The position numbers were made by a program, and so were the translations under genes. Source: Catenuloplanes atrovinosus (GTDB lineage: Bacteria; Actinomycetota; Actinomycetes; Mycobacteriales; Micromonosporaceae). From it: DNA of 64,000 bases. The stretch covers positions 2,563,001 through 2,627,000 of the forward strand of contig NZ_JAVDYB010000001.1 of the NCBI RefSeq assembly GCF_031458235.1. The letters are read 5' to 3'. Shown here one piece after another: positions 26,978 through 35,863 of this stretch; positions within the stretch are counted from its first letter, which is position 1, and the number at the start of each line of letters is the position of its first letter. Below the pieces are notes generated by a model. That model was not told where the DNA came from and did not search any database. It worked only from the letters and a program-made list of their open reading frames with translations.

Positions 26978-27454
26978 ATGGCGCGCACCGTGGAGCTGCT
27001 GCTCGATCCGGACCTCGATCGCGGCGTTCGGGCGCTGTGGGACCGGCTGGCCGCGTCCGGCGCGCGGAGCCTCGCCACCCACCCGCATGCCACCAACCGG
27101 CCGCACGTGACGCTCGCGGTCGTACCGTCGCTGTCCGGTCTTCCCGATCTCGGCCTGCCGGTCCCGGTGCGGCTGGGCCCGGCGAGGATGCTCGGGCGCG
27201 CGCTGGTCCTGGAGGTGTCCGGGCTGCGCGAGGTGCACGCGCGGGTGTGGGCCGCGGTCGGCTCGGAGAATCCGCTGCACGCGCCGGACCGCTGGGTGCC
27301 GCACGTGAGCCTCGCGCTGCGCGCCACGCCGGGGTCGGACGCGCTGCTGCACGGCCTGCCGCCGATGTCCGGCCGGGCGGTGGCCGCGCGCAGCTACGAC
27401 CTGCCGACGCGCACGGTGGTCGGCCTTCCGGCGGGGCGCGATTCCGCGGAATGA
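26978..27454 (+). CDS. 2H phosphoesterase (2'-5' RNA ligase family)
   Basis: A 158-aa protein carrying the two catalytic H-x-[ST] motifs of the 2H superfamily: RPHVTLAVV (about residues 42-50) and VPHVSLAL (about 106-113). Family members hydrolyse cyclic phosphodiesters or act on 2'-5' RNA links. Start at ATG 26978 (MARTVELLLDP). It is divergent from the NB-ARC gene, and a GTG eight codons upstream is a weaker alternative. Confidence 0.85.
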   Translation: MARTVELLLDPDLDRGVRALWDRLAASGARSLATHPHATNRPHVTLAVVPSLSGLPDLGLPVPVRLGPARMLGRALVLEVSGLREVHARVWAAVGSENPLHAPDRWVPHVSLALRATPGSDALLHGLPPMSGRAVAARSYDLPTRTVVGLPAGRDSAE

Positions 27455-27517
27455 TCACCGGAATATGGCGGTCCGGGAATCGGCCGGCGCGGTTCCCGTC
27501 CGGCCGTCCCGCCTTCC

Positions 27518-27631
27518 GTCCGATTCGGACGCATCGCCCGAGACGGTGACGCACCAGGCCGGACAGCAGGGGAAACGGCTATATACAATTCCGTCTATTG
27601 ACCGGCTAATACATTCTGTCCGATCACGGAC
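27518..27631. promoter_or_regulatory. paired GTCCG palindromes upstream of the tyrosinase gene
   Basis: GTCCGA-T-TCGGAC at 27518-27530 and GTCCG-ATCA-CGGAC at 27618-27631 are related perfect palindromes 100 bp apart. They flank an AT-richer stretch (about 27570-27615) that could hold the promoter. The arrangement suggests cooperative binding by a dimeric regulator; no consensus is recognised. Confidence 0.4.
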
Positions 27632-27707
27632 TCGCCCTTTCCGGTGCCTTTGGTGCGACACAGACTTGGACTGAATTCGCACACGAGTGATGCGTGAGGG
27701 GGCGCAG

Positions 27708-30284
27708 ATGCAACTCGTTCTGGAGAATTTCGGATATGCGTCCGGTGGCTGGCGCGTCGAACGGCACCCGCGATTCGTCACCGATCTGACCGGCGACGGC
27801 GTGGCGGACGTGCTGGGGTTCGGCGAGGGCGGGGCGTGGGTCGCGCCGAACAAGGGTGGCGGCACGGTCGGCGACGCGTTCCTGGCCGTGGCGGACTTCG
27901 GGTTCACCGCCGGCGGCTGGCGGGTGGATCGGCACCCGCGCGTGCCGGCGGACCTGACCGGCGACGGGCGGCCGGACATCGTGGGCTTCGGTGACGGCGG
28001 CGTGTGGGTGGCGCTCAACGACGGCAACGGCCGCTTCACGGCGCCGCGCCTGGTGCTCCGCGACTTCGGCTACACGGCGGGCGGCTGGCGGGTGGACCGG
28101 CACCCGCGGTTCGTGGCGGACCTGACCGGTGACGGCCGCGGCGACATCGTCGGCTTCGGCAACGGCGGCGTGTGGGTGGCGCTGAACAACGGCGACGGCA
28201 CGTTCCGCCCGCCCCAGCTGGTGCTCCGCGACTTCGGGTACGACGCCGGCGGCTGGCGGGTCGAGCGGCACCCGCGGTTCGTGGTGGACGTGACCGGCGA
28301 CGGCCGCGCGGACCTGGTCGGGTTCGGCGAGGGCGGGGTGTGGGTCGCCCGCAACAACGGCGACGGCACGTTCGCCCAGCCGGTGCTCACCGTCCGCGAC
28401 TTCGGGTACGCCGCGGGCGGCTGGCGGGTGGACCGGCATCCGCGCGTGCTGGCCGACACCACCGGCGACGGCCGGCCGGACGTCGTGGGCTTCGGCGACG
28501 GCGGCGTGTGGGTGTCCCGCAACGACGGCAACGGCGGCTTCGGCGCGCCGGCCAGGGTGGTCGCGGACTTCGGTCACAGCGCGGGCGGCTGGCGGGTGGA
28601 CCGGCACCCGCGCTACGTGACCGACCTGACCGGCGACGGCCGCGCGGACCTCGTCGGCTTCGGCGACGGTGGCGTGTGGGTGTCCCGCAACGACGGCAAC
28701 GGCGGGTTCGCCGCGCCCACCATGGTGCTCGCGCACTTCGGCTACGGCGCGGGCGGCTGGCGCGTGGAGCGGCACCCGCGCGTGCTGGCGGACGTGACCG
28801 GCGACGGCCGGCCGGACATCGTGGGCTTCGGCGACGGCGGCGTGTGGACCGCGCACAACAACGGCGACGGCACGTTCCAGCGGGTGCGCATCCGCCGCGA
28901 CATCTGGGAACTCCAGGCGGACGGCCCGTGGGACCCGATCACGCTCGCCTACGCCAGGGCGATCCGCGCGCTCCAGGCCCGGCCGGGCAGCGATCCGCGC
29001 AGCTGGGAGTACCAGGCCGCGATCCACGCCCGCGCGGAGCAGACGCCGCCCGGCTCGCTGTGGAACGAGTGCCAGCACGGCAGCTGGTACTTCCTGCCCT
29101 GGCACCGGGCGTACCTGTACTACTTCGAGGAGATCGTGCGCGCGGAGGTGATCGCGCAGGGCGGCCCGGCCGACTGGGCGCTGCCGTACTGGAACTACTC
29201 GGTCCCGGGGCGGGCCGCGCTGCCGCCCGCGTTCCGCGAGACCACGATGCCGGACGGCTCGCCGAACCCGCTGTTCATCGCGGACCGCAACCCGGCCATG
29301 AACGACGGTGCCTCGCTGCCGTCCACCGCGACCAGCGCGGCGCGGGCGATGGCGTTCACCACGTTCACGCCGCCGCCCGCCCCCGGGTTCGGCGGTGGGC
29401 GCACCACGCCGCAGCAGTTCTGGGACCTGCACGGCGAGCTGGAGTTCACGCCGCACAACGACGTGCACGTGCTGATCGGCGGCTGGATGAGCGACGCCGC
29501 CATGGCCGCGCTCGACCCGATCTTCTGGCTGCACCACGCGAACATCGACCGGCTGTGGTCGTCGTGGCTGGCGCTCGGCGGCGGCCGGGCCGACCCGGCG
29601 GACGAGGAGTGGCGCGACACCGCGTGGGGGCTGTTCGACGCGGCCGGCAACCGCGTCTCGCTCGCCAACGGGCAACTGGTCGACACGGCCGGGCAACTCG
29701 GGTACGTGTATCAGGAGGGCGTCGCGCCGGGAGCGAGGCCGGGGGTGGAGCCGATCATGAGTGCCCGATCCGACGGCGAGCCGGAGTTCGTCGGCGCGTC
29801 CGACCGGCCGATCACGCTGACCGGTGACCCGGCCCGCGTCGAGGTCCCGATCGACGCGCCCACGGTCGCCGCCCGCCGCGCCGCCGTGCCCGCGCAGGTG
29901 CTGCTCAACCTGGAGGACGTGGCGGCCGACCGCGCGCCCGCCACCGTGTACGAGGTGTACGTGCGCCCGCTCGGCACGCCGGACGCGGTGCCGCACCACG
30001 TCGGCAACGTGTCGTTCTTCGGCATCGACCACCTGGGCGGCCGGGCCGCCGCCGAGGACCGCCCGCACGGGTTCCGGCGCACGTTCGACATCTCCGCCTG
30101 GGTCGCGGAGTTGCGCGACCGCGGCGAGTGGACCGACGCGGGCGCCGCGGTGTCGTTCCGGCCGGTGCGGGTCGAGGTGCCGCCGGACGTGCGCGAGTCC
30201 GCGGACCCGGCGGTCGTGGCCGCGGCCGTCGAGGCGCAGTCCGCGCCGGTCACCATCGGCCGCGTCAGCATCTTCTACCGATGA
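27708..30284 (+). CDS. seven-repeat FG-GAP propeller fused to a tyrosinase
   Basis: An 858-aa fusion. Residues 2 to about 393 are seven near-identical repeats of about 55 aa, each with AGGWRV[DE]RHPR, a calcium-type DxTGDGxxD loop and GFGxGGVWV, predicting a seven-bladed propeller. A type 3 copper domain follows: CuA histidines at about 440, 457 and 466 (ECQHGSW, LPWHRAY), CuB at 583, 587 and 609/610 (HNDVH, WLHHANIDRLW). A C-terminal region resembles the polyphenol-oxidase KFDV-like sandwich. ATG 27708 has GAGGGGG seven bases upstream. No signal peptide is seen. It is coupled by ATGA to a DUF2182 gene. Confidence 0.9.
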   Translation: MQLVLENFGYASGGWRVERHPRFVTDLTGDGVADVLGFGEGGAWVAPNKGGGTVGDAFLAVADFGFTAGGWRVDRHPRVPADLTGDGRPDIVGFGDGGVWVALNDGNGRFTAPRLVLRDFGYTAGGWRVDRHPRFVADLTGDGRGDIVGFGNGGVWVALNNGDGTFRPPQLVLRDFGYDAGGWRVERHPRFVVDVTGDGRADLVGFGEGGVWVARNNGDGTFAQPVLTVRDFGYAAGGWRVDRHPRVLADTTGDGRPDVVGFGDGGVWVSRNDGNGGFGAPARVVADFGHSAGGWRVDRHPRYVTDLTGDGRADLVGFGDGGVWVSRNDGNGGFAAPTMVLAHFGYGAGGWRVERHPRVLADVTGDGRPDIVGFGDGGVWTAHNNGDGTFQRVRIRRDIWELQADGPWDPITLAYARAIRALQARPGSDPRSWEYQAAIHARAEQTPPGSLWNECQHGSWYFLPWHRAYLYYFEEIVRAEVIAQGGPADWALPYWNYSVPGRAALPPAFRETTMPDGSPNPLFIADRNPAMNDGASLPSTATSAARAMAFTTFTPPPAPGFGGGRTTPQQFWDLHGELEFTPHNDVHVLIGGWMSDAAMAALDPIFWLHHANIDRLWSSWLALGGGRADPADEEWRDTAWGLFDAAGNRVSLANGQLVDTAGQLGYVYQEGVAPGARPGVEPIMSARSDGEPEFVGASDRPITLTGDPARVEVPIDAPTVAARRAAVPAQVLLNLEDVAADRAPATVYEVYVRPLGTPDAVPHHVGNVSFFGIDHLGGRAAAEDRPHGFRRTFDISAWVAELRDRGEWTDAGAAVSFRPVRVEVPPDVRESADPAVVAAAVEAQSAPVTIGRVSIFYR

Positions 30285-30961
30285 CGGCGCTCCGGCTCCG
30301 GGTCGCGCGTGCGGCCCGGAGCCACCCGCACTGGCCGGCGATGCTGCTGGCGGCCGCGGCGTGGGTGGCGATCCTGCTGCCCCGGCCGGGCACGGCGCGG
30401 CACGCGCACCACGCGGACCCGGTCGGGTTCGGTGACTGGGTGCTGATGTGCGTGGCCATGATGGTGCCGATCGTGCTGCCGGCGGTCCGGCACGTCGCGG
30501 TCAACAGCCTGCGTCGCCGCCGGCTGCGCGCCATGGCGATCTTCCTGGCCGGGTACGTCGGCGTCTGGGCGCTGGCCGGCGCGGTGCTGCTGCCGGTGGC
30601 CGCGCTGCCGCCGCGGGTGCCGCTGCTGGTCGCGCTGATCGCGCTGGCCGCGGTGTGGCAGGTGCTCCCGGCCCGGCGCGCGTGCCTGCGCGCCTGCCAC
30701 CGTACGGTGCCGCTGCCGCCGACCGGACCGCGCGCGGCCGCCGGCGGGCTGCGGTTCGGCGTGTGGCACGGCCTGGCCTGCGCCGGCGTCTGCGGCCCGC
30801 TGATGGCGATCATGGCGGTGCCGGGCACCCACCACCCGCTGTGGATGATCGGCGTGACCGCGGCCGTGTTCCTCACCCGCTACCCGCCGCGCGGCCGGCG
30901 GCGCGACGGGCTGGTGCTGGACCCGCGCTTCCGCCGGGTCAGTGAGCAATCTTCAACCTGA
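30281..30961 (+). CDS. DUF2182 integral membrane protein
   Basis: A 226-aa polytopic membrane protein with the DUF2182 core motif WVLMCVAMMVPIVLP (about residues 50-64) and later CGPLMAIMAVPG with further Met, Cys and His residues in helices. The family is described as predicted metal-binding. The gene begins within the tyrosinase stop codon (ATGA), so co-translation with a copper enzyme is likely; a role in copper supply or localisation is a reasonable inference. Several histidines (HAHHAD) lie in the first extramembrane loop. Confidence 0.8.
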   Translation: MTALRLRVARAARSHPHWPAMLLAAAAWVAILLPRPGTARHAHHADPVGFGDWVLMCVAMMVPIVLPAVRHVAVNSLRRRRLRAMAIFLAGYVGVWALAGAVLLPVAALPPRVPLLVALIALAAVWQVLPARRACLRACHRTVPLPPTGPRAAAGGLRFGVWHGLACAGVCGPLMAIMAVPGTHHPLWMIGVTAAVFLTRYPPRGRRRDGLVLDPRFRRVSEQSST

Positions 30962-31022
30962 CCTGTGGGGCCGGGCGGCGTGGCGACGCGGGACGGTCCG
31001 GGTGCGCCAGGTTGACAAAGGC

Positions 31023-32216
31023 TCAGTCCACCAGCGCGGAGTAGACCAGCTGACTCAGCCGCTGTCTGATCGGGTGCGTGCTGGACGGCGAGAGCTGCGA
31101 GAAGAACAGCGCGGTCACCCGGTCCACCGGGTCGACCCAGAAGGCGGTGCTCGCGATGCCGCCCCAGTAGTAGGTGCCGGCGTTCCCGGCGCCGTGGCCG
31201 GGGACGGTGTCCTGCACCACGGCGAAGCCGAGCCCGAAGCCGACGCCGTCCAGCGTGGTCTCGGCGAAGCCGCCGGTGGACAGCGCGCCGAGGTCGAGTC
31301 CGCCGGGCAGGTGGCTGCGGGTCATCAGCCGCACGGTACGGCTGCCGAGCACCCGCCGGCCGTCCAGCTCACCCTCGTTGAGCAGCATGCGGGTGAACCG
31401 GTGGTAGTCGGCCGCGGTGCAGATCAGGCCGTGGCCGCCGGCCCGCAGCACCGGCGGCCGCAGCGCCTGCGCACCGGTCGCCGGGTCCGGCACGGCCAGG
31501 CCGGTGACCGGGTCGGCGACGTGGAACGCGGCGAGCCGGTCCACGTCCGGCCCGTCCACCCAGCGCCGGACGCCGGTCATGCCCAGCGGGCCGAGCACCC
31601 GCTCGCGCAGCACGGTGTCGAGGTCCTGCCCGGTCACCACCTCGATCAGGCGGGCCAGCACGTCGGTGGCGACCGAGTAGCCCCAGGCGGTGCCGGGCTG
31701 GAACAGCAGCGGCAGCTCGGCGTACCGGTCGCAGGTGGCGGCCAGGTCCAGCGTCTCGTCGATGCCGGCGTCGCGGTACAGGCTGTCGACCACGGAGGTG
31801 CGCAGGAAGCCGTAGGTCAGCCCGGACGTGTGGCTGAGCAGGTGCCAGACCCGGATCGGCTCGACCGCCGGCACGGTGAACGGGCGGAGCGTGGACCCCT
31901 TGTCGTAGACCCGCACCTCGGCGAAGGCGGGCAGCCACCGGCTGATCTCGTCGGTGAGCTGGAACCGGCCCTCCTCCCACAGCGACATGGCCGCGACCGA
32001 GGTGATCGGCTTGGTCATCGAGTAGATGCGCCACAGCGTGTCCGGCTCCGCGCCGTGCACGCCGCTGTGCACCACCCGGCCGTGCCGCGCCACCACGATC
32101 TGCCAGCCGGGGAGCAGGCCGTCGTCGACGTACCGGCGGAAATGCGCGTCGATGCGGCGCAGCCGCTCGGCGGAGAAGCCCTCGGCCTCGGGCTCGGCCT
32201 CGATCTCGACCGGCAC
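31023..32216 (-). CDS. serine hydrolase of the beta-lactamase/EstB family
   Basis: A 397-aa penicillin-binding-like serine hydrolase. The nucleophile motif is SMTK (about residue 66, IYSMTKPITS), the second motif is YSV in WGYSVATDV (about 180), and HLLSHTSGLTYGF is a family landmark. YSV rather than YxN points to an EstB-like esterase instead of a true beta-lactamase. GTG start at 32216 lies three bases after the stop of the upstream TAP-like gene, so they share a transcript. No leader is evident, so it should be cytoplasmic. Confidence 0.85.
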   Translation of the reverse strand: MPVEIEAEPEAEGFSAERLRRIDAHFRRYVDDGLLPGWQIVVARHGRVVHSGVHGAEPDTLWRIYSMTKPITSVAAMSLWEEGRFQLTDEISRWLPAFAEVRVYDKGSTLRPFTVPAVEPIRVWHLLSHTSGLTYGFLRTSVVDSLYRDAGIDETLDLAATCDRYAELPLLFQPGTAWGYSVATDVLARLIEVVTGQDLDTVLRERVLGPLGMTGVRRWVDGPDVDRLAAFHVADPVTGLAVPDPATGAQALRPPVLRAGGHGLICTAADYHRFTRMLLNEGELDGRRVLGSRTVRLMTRSHLPGGLDLGALSTGGFAETTLDGVGFGLGFAVVQDTVPGHGAGNAGTYYWGGIASTAFWVDPVDRVTALFFSQLSPSSTHPIRQRLSQLVYSALVD

Positions 32217-32219
32217 GGC

Positions 32220-33737
32220 TCACCGGGCCCCGGACGGCGGGAACGGCGGGTCGGGCCGGCACACCGTGCCCGGCGCGGGCGGGGTCGCGTCGATCAGGTA
32301 GCGGGTGACGTGCGCGTCCACGCAGTCGTTGCCCTGCAGGTGGAAGGCGACGTGACCCCAGCCGGCGAAGGTGAGCAGGCGCGAGTTGGGCAGCAGCCGG
32401 GCGGCGGCGAGCGCGCCCGCGTACGGCGTGGCCGGGTCGAAGTGGTTGCCGACGATCAGCACCGGCGCGGCCGTGCGCGCCGTCCACGGCCCGTCGTAGC
32501 GGTCCTGCCCGGCGCTCGGCGGCCAGGACCGGCACGCGCTCCACACCCAGGCGTAGATCCGGCCGAAGTAGCCCTGCTCCCGCTCGGCACGGTCCGCCGC
32601 GTCCCGCCAGGCCCGGAACGAGCGCGGGTTGACCGTGTCGGAGCAGGCCACGCCGAACTCGCCCTCGAACTGGTTCGGATACGCCTCCGGCGCCGGCGGC
32701 GCCCGCCGCCCCGACGGGAACAGCTGGTGCTCCACGCCGGCCAGGTAGCGGGCCAGGTCCGGCCAGCGTGCCGCGTTCCAGGTGCCCCACAGCGCGACGC
32801 CGATCAGGTCGTTGTAGGTGAGCACGACCGGCGCGCCGGTGAACGGGTCGGTGATCGGCACCGGAGCGCGCCGCACCCGCTCGGCCAGCCGCGCGAACCG
32901 GCCGCTCGCGTCGCCGGAGAAGGCGCAGGCCGCGCCCGCGGCGTCGCAGACCCGGAAGAACTCCTCCAGGGTACGGGTCGCGTCGCGGCCGGAGCCCATC
33001 CGCGTGGCGGTCGGCGTGGTGTGCCCGGCCGGGCCGGGACGGGTGGCCGTGACCGGGTCGATGACGCCGTCGATGACCAGCGCGCGGACCGTGCGCGGGA
33101 ACAGGTTGGCGTAGGTCTGCCCGAGGATCGAGCCGAACGAGTAGCCGAGGAAGGTCAGCTTCCGGTCGCCCAGCCGGACCCGCAGCAGGTCGAGGTCGCG
33201 GGCCACGTCGGCGCTGGACATGTGGTCGATGATCGGGTGGCCGCGCCGGTCGCAGGCGGCCGCGAGGCGGTCGTCGGCCCGCCGCCAGACCTCCTCCTCG
33301 GCCGGCGTCTCCGGGTAGAGGAACGGCGCCTGGTCCGCCCGCTGCTCCTCGGCCGTGGCGTAGCAGCGCAGCGCGGTGCTGGCGCCCAGCCCGCGGGAGT
33401 CGAAGCCGACGATGTCGAACCGGGCGCGCAGTTCGGCCGGCAGGTCCCGCAGGTACGTCTGGACGAACGAGACGCCGGACAGGCCCGGCCCGCCCGGATT
33501 GATCACCAGCGAGCCGATCCGCCGGTCCGGGTCGGTGGCCGGCATGCGGGTCAGCGCGATGCTGATCCGTGGCCCGGCCGGGTCGTCGTGGTCCAGCGGG
33601 ACGGGCACGGTCGCGCACTCGAAGCCGTCCGCGCACGGCGTCCAGCGCAGCGGCGGGGGCCCGGCGGAGACGGGCGCGGCCAGCACGGCGAGCAGCAGCG
33701 CGCCGGCCGCGCCGCCGACGGTGGTCCGGCGGATCAT
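32220..33737 (-). CDS. secreted alpha/beta hydrolase, TAP-like (peptidase S33 type)
   Basis: A 505-aa exported hydrolase with a Sec leader (MIRRTTVGGAAGALLLAVLAA, cleavage near VSA-GP). Features of the Streptomyces tripeptidyl aminopeptidase family are SLVINPGGPGLSG (oxyanion region, about residues 85-97), nucleophile elbow GYSFGS (about 198-203), and a C-terminal TAP-like domain with NHFDPATPY (catalytic Asp) and GWGHVAF (catalytic His). It should remove peptides from N-termini or hydrolyse related amides outside the cell. It sits between an MFS transporter (17 bp upstream) and a serine hydrolase. Confidence 0.88.
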   Translation of the reverse strand: MIRRTTVGGAAGALLLAVLAAPVSAGPPPLRWTPCADGFECATVPVPLDHDDPAGPRISIALTRMPATDPDRRIGSLVINPGGPGLSGVSFVQTYLRDLPAELRARFDIVGFDSRGLGASTALRCYATAEEQRADQAPFLYPETPAEEEVWRRADDRLAAACDRRGHPIIDHMSSADVARDLDLLRVRLGDRKLTFLGYSFGSILGQTYANLFPRTVRALVIDGVIDPVTATRPGPAGHTTPTATRMGSGRDATRTLEEFFRVCDAAGAACAFSGDASGRFARLAERVRRAPVPITDPFTGAPVVLTYNDLIGVALWGTWNAARWPDLARYLAGVEHQLFPSGRRAPPAPEAYPNQFEGEFGVACSDTVNPRSFRAWRDAADRAEREQGYFGRIYAWVWSACRSWPPSAGQDRYDGPWTARTAAPVLIVGNHFDPATPYAGALAAARLLPNSRLLTFAGWGHVAFHLQGNDCVDAHVTRYLIDATPPAPGTVCRPDPPFPPSGAR

Positions 33738-33754
33738 GTCAGCTCACCCCCGGC

Positions 33755-35098
33755 TCAGGCCGGCTCGGGCACGGACTCGTCCGGTACGGCCGGAGCGCCG
33801 CCGCCGGGCCGCCTCTCCCGCCGGATCACCAGCGCCAGGACCGGCACCAGCGCCAGCCCGACGCAGGCCGCCGCCACGATCACGTAGTAGGGCGCGAACA
33901 GGCTGCCGGTGCTCTGCTCGATCCGGCCGTACACCACCGGCCCGACGAACCCGCCGGTGATGCCGAGCGTGTTGATGAACGCCAGTCCCGCCGCCGCGGC
34001 CAGCCCGGACATCCGCGACATGGCGACCGACCAGAACAGCGGCAGCGTGCCGAACCCGAAGAAGCTGGAGATGAAGATCAGGAAGACCCGGTAGACCGCG
34101 TCCGTGGTGGTCAGGAACCCGATCATGATGAGCAGCGTGCCGGTCGCGCAGACGCCGATGAGCAGCACCTCACGGCCGAACCGGCGCTTGAGCCACGGGA
34201 AGAACAGCACGCCGGCCAGCGCGGAGATGCCACCGCTGCCGGCCACCACGCCGATCAGGAACGGGCTGGTCAGCCCCAGCTCCTGGAGCACCGCCGGGAA
34301 GTTGAAGCCAACGCCGGCCGCGATCGACTGGTTGACGAAGTAGATGCCCGCGATCAGCAGCACCACCGGGCGGCCGAAGATGAGCCGGAGGTTGCCGCGC
34401 AGGTGGGTCGCGGTGGGCGCGTCCCGGCTGACCGCATGCTCGGTGAGCACGGCCGCCTCGTCCGGCGTCAGCCACTTCGCGTCGGAGGGCCGGTCCGGCA
34501 GCGTGAGCCAGACCAGGCCGCCGACGAGGATCGTCACCAGCCCTTCGACCAGGAACATCCACTGCCAGCCGTGCAGGCCGGCGAGGCCGTCGAGCTCCAT
34601 CAGCGCGCCGCCCATCGGGGAGCCGATGAAGATGCCGATGCAGGGCGCCGTGTAGATCAGCCCGACCATGGTGACCCGGTGCTTCTGCGAGAACCAGAGC
34701 GTCACCATGTACATCAGTGCGGGGAACAGGCCCGCCTCGGCCGCGCCCAGCAGCAGGCGCAGCACGTAGAACGAGATGTCGTTCTGCACGAACATCATGG
34801 CGGCGGAGACGGCGCCCCAGGTCACCGCGATGCGGGTGATCCAGACGCGCGGGCCGACCCGGTAGAGCACCAGGTTGCTCGGCACCTCCAGCAGCGCGTA
34901 CGACACGAAGAACAAACCCGCGCCCAGCCCGTACGCCGCGGCGCTGATCCCGACGTCGGCCTCCAGCGCCGTCTTCGCGAGCGCCACGTTGGTGCGGTCG
35001 ACATAGGACATGAAGTATGCGATTCCGATGATCGGCAGGAGCCGGATCATCGCCTTCCTGGTCGCCGGTTCGTGTAGTGCGGACCTCACATCCGACAT
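33755..35098 (-). CDS. MFS transporter, anion:cation symporter family
   Basis: A 447-aa twelve-helix transporter. YFMSYVDRTNVALAK in the first helix-loop and FVSYALLEVPSNLVLYRVG in the second are characteristic of the ACS family, which imports organic anions such as tartrate, phthalate and glucarate. It leads the MFS-TAP-serine hydrolase operon. A TetR-type gene is divergent across a palindrome-bearing region. A possible reading is uptake of an organic acid or ester freed by the hydrolases; substrate unknown. Confidence 0.88.
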   Translation of the reverse strand: MSDVRSALHEPATRKAMIRLLPIIGIAYFMSYVDRTNVALAKTALEADVGISAAAYGLGAGLFFVSYALLEVPSNLVLYRVGPRVWITRIAVTWGAVSAAMMFVQNDISFYVLRLLLGAAEAGLFPALMYMVTLWFSQKHRVTMVGLIYTAPCIGIFIGSPMGGALMELDGLAGLHGWQWMFLVEGLVTILVGGLVWLTLPDRPSDAKWLTPDEAAVLTEHAVSRDAPTATHLRGNLRLIFGRPVVLLIAGIYFVNQSIAAGVGFNFPAVLQELGLTSPFLIGVVAGSGGISALAGVLFFPWLKRRFGREVLLIGVCATGTLLIMIGFLTTTDAVYRVFLIFISSFFGFGTLPLFWSVAMSRMSGLAAAAGLAFINTLGITGGFVGPVVYGRIEQSTGSLFAPYYVIVAAACVGLALVPVLALVIRRERRPGGGAPAVPDESVPEPA

Positions 35099-35123
35099 GC
35101 CGACACCTCCGTCACCGCATCTG

Positions 35124-35149
35124 ACGTGCGATACTACGGAGTATCACGT
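35124..35149. promoter_or_regulatory. palindromic operator candidate between MFS and TetR genes
   Basis: GATACT-ACGG-AGTATC (35130-35145) is a perfect six-base inverted repeat. It is flanked by ACGTG on the left and ACGT on the right, extending the symmetry with one two-base slip. Its place between divergent MFS and TetR genes is that of a TetR operator controlling both. Confidence 0.55.
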
Positions 35150-35203
35150 TATGGTGATCGATGTTTTGTGTCAACGGTCACAGTGAGATCCAGGGGGTGC
35201 CGG

Positions 35204-35830
35204 GTGGAGACGAGCCCGCAGGTGGTGGCCGACGCGCGCGTGCGGATTCTCGACGCGGCCGCGGAGGCGTTCATGCGGAGCGGCTTCTCCGGCACCACGA
35301 TCGACGACCTCGCCCGCGACGTGCACGCCACCAAAGGGCTGGTGTACTACCACTTCAAGTCCAAGTTCGACATCTTCCTCGCGGTCTACGGCGAGGGGAT
35401 GCGCCGCGCCCGCGCCCGGGTCGAGCCGTTCGCCGCCGGGCCGGGCACCGGCCGGTCGCGCATCGAGGCCATGTCCGTCGCGCACCTGCTCAACGTGATG
35501 GAGGACCTGGCGTACCACCACGCGGTGCATCAGGCCGTGCGCGGCGAGGTCTCCGCCGGGCTCAAGGCGCGCCAGCTCGAGGCGCTGAACGACCTCGGCC
35601 GGCTGCGCGCCGACTACGAGGAGATGTTCCGCGCCGTCGTCGCCGAGGGCATCGCGGACGGCTCACTGCGCCGGGTGAACCTGCGCCTGGCCGTCCGCAC
35701 GCTGCTCAGCAACCTCAACGCGGTCGACAACTGGTACCGCCGGATCGACGGCCAGACCGCGGACGACCTGCACCACCTCGCCGTGGAGATCGTCGACCTC
35801 CTGATCGGCGGCCTCGCCACGAACCCGTAG
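35204..35830 (+). CDS. TetR/AcrR-family transcriptional regulator
   Basis: A 208-aa repressor. The N-terminal helix-turn-helix is clear: ILDAAAEAFMRSGFSGTTIDDLARDVHATKGLVYYHFKSK within residues 12-52. The C-terminal helical domain (about 70-208) resembles ligand-binding TetR_C regions. GTG at 35204 is chosen because AGGGGG precedes it and upstream in-frame codons cross the palindromic operator. Its likely target is the divergent MFS-TAP-serine hydrolase operon. Confidence 0.87.
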   Translation: METSPQVVADARVRILDAAAEAFMRSGFSGTTIDDLARDVHATKGLVYYHFKSKFDIFLAVYGEGMRRARARVEPFAAGPGTGRSRIEAMSVAHLLNVMEDLAYHHAVHQAVRGEVSAGLKARQLEALNDLGRLRADYEEMFRAVVAEGIADGSLRRVNLRLAVRTLLSNLNAVDNWYRRIDGQTADDLHHLAVEIVDLLIGGLATNP

Positions 35831-35863
35831 GAACTTTCCGCGCCCCCGGCCCGACTAGGGATC

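Noticed and set aside
27599-27635. TTGACC as a -35 box of a standard promoter
   Set aside because: No acceptable -10 hexamer at 16-18 bp spacing.
31023-32216. True beta-lactamase
   Set aside because: The YSV second motif and absence of an export leader fit EstB-like esterases better.
30942-33887. 981-codon plus-strand frame opposite the TAP/serine hydrolase genes
   Set aside because: Shadow frame; both minus-strand hydrolases have full catalytic motifs.
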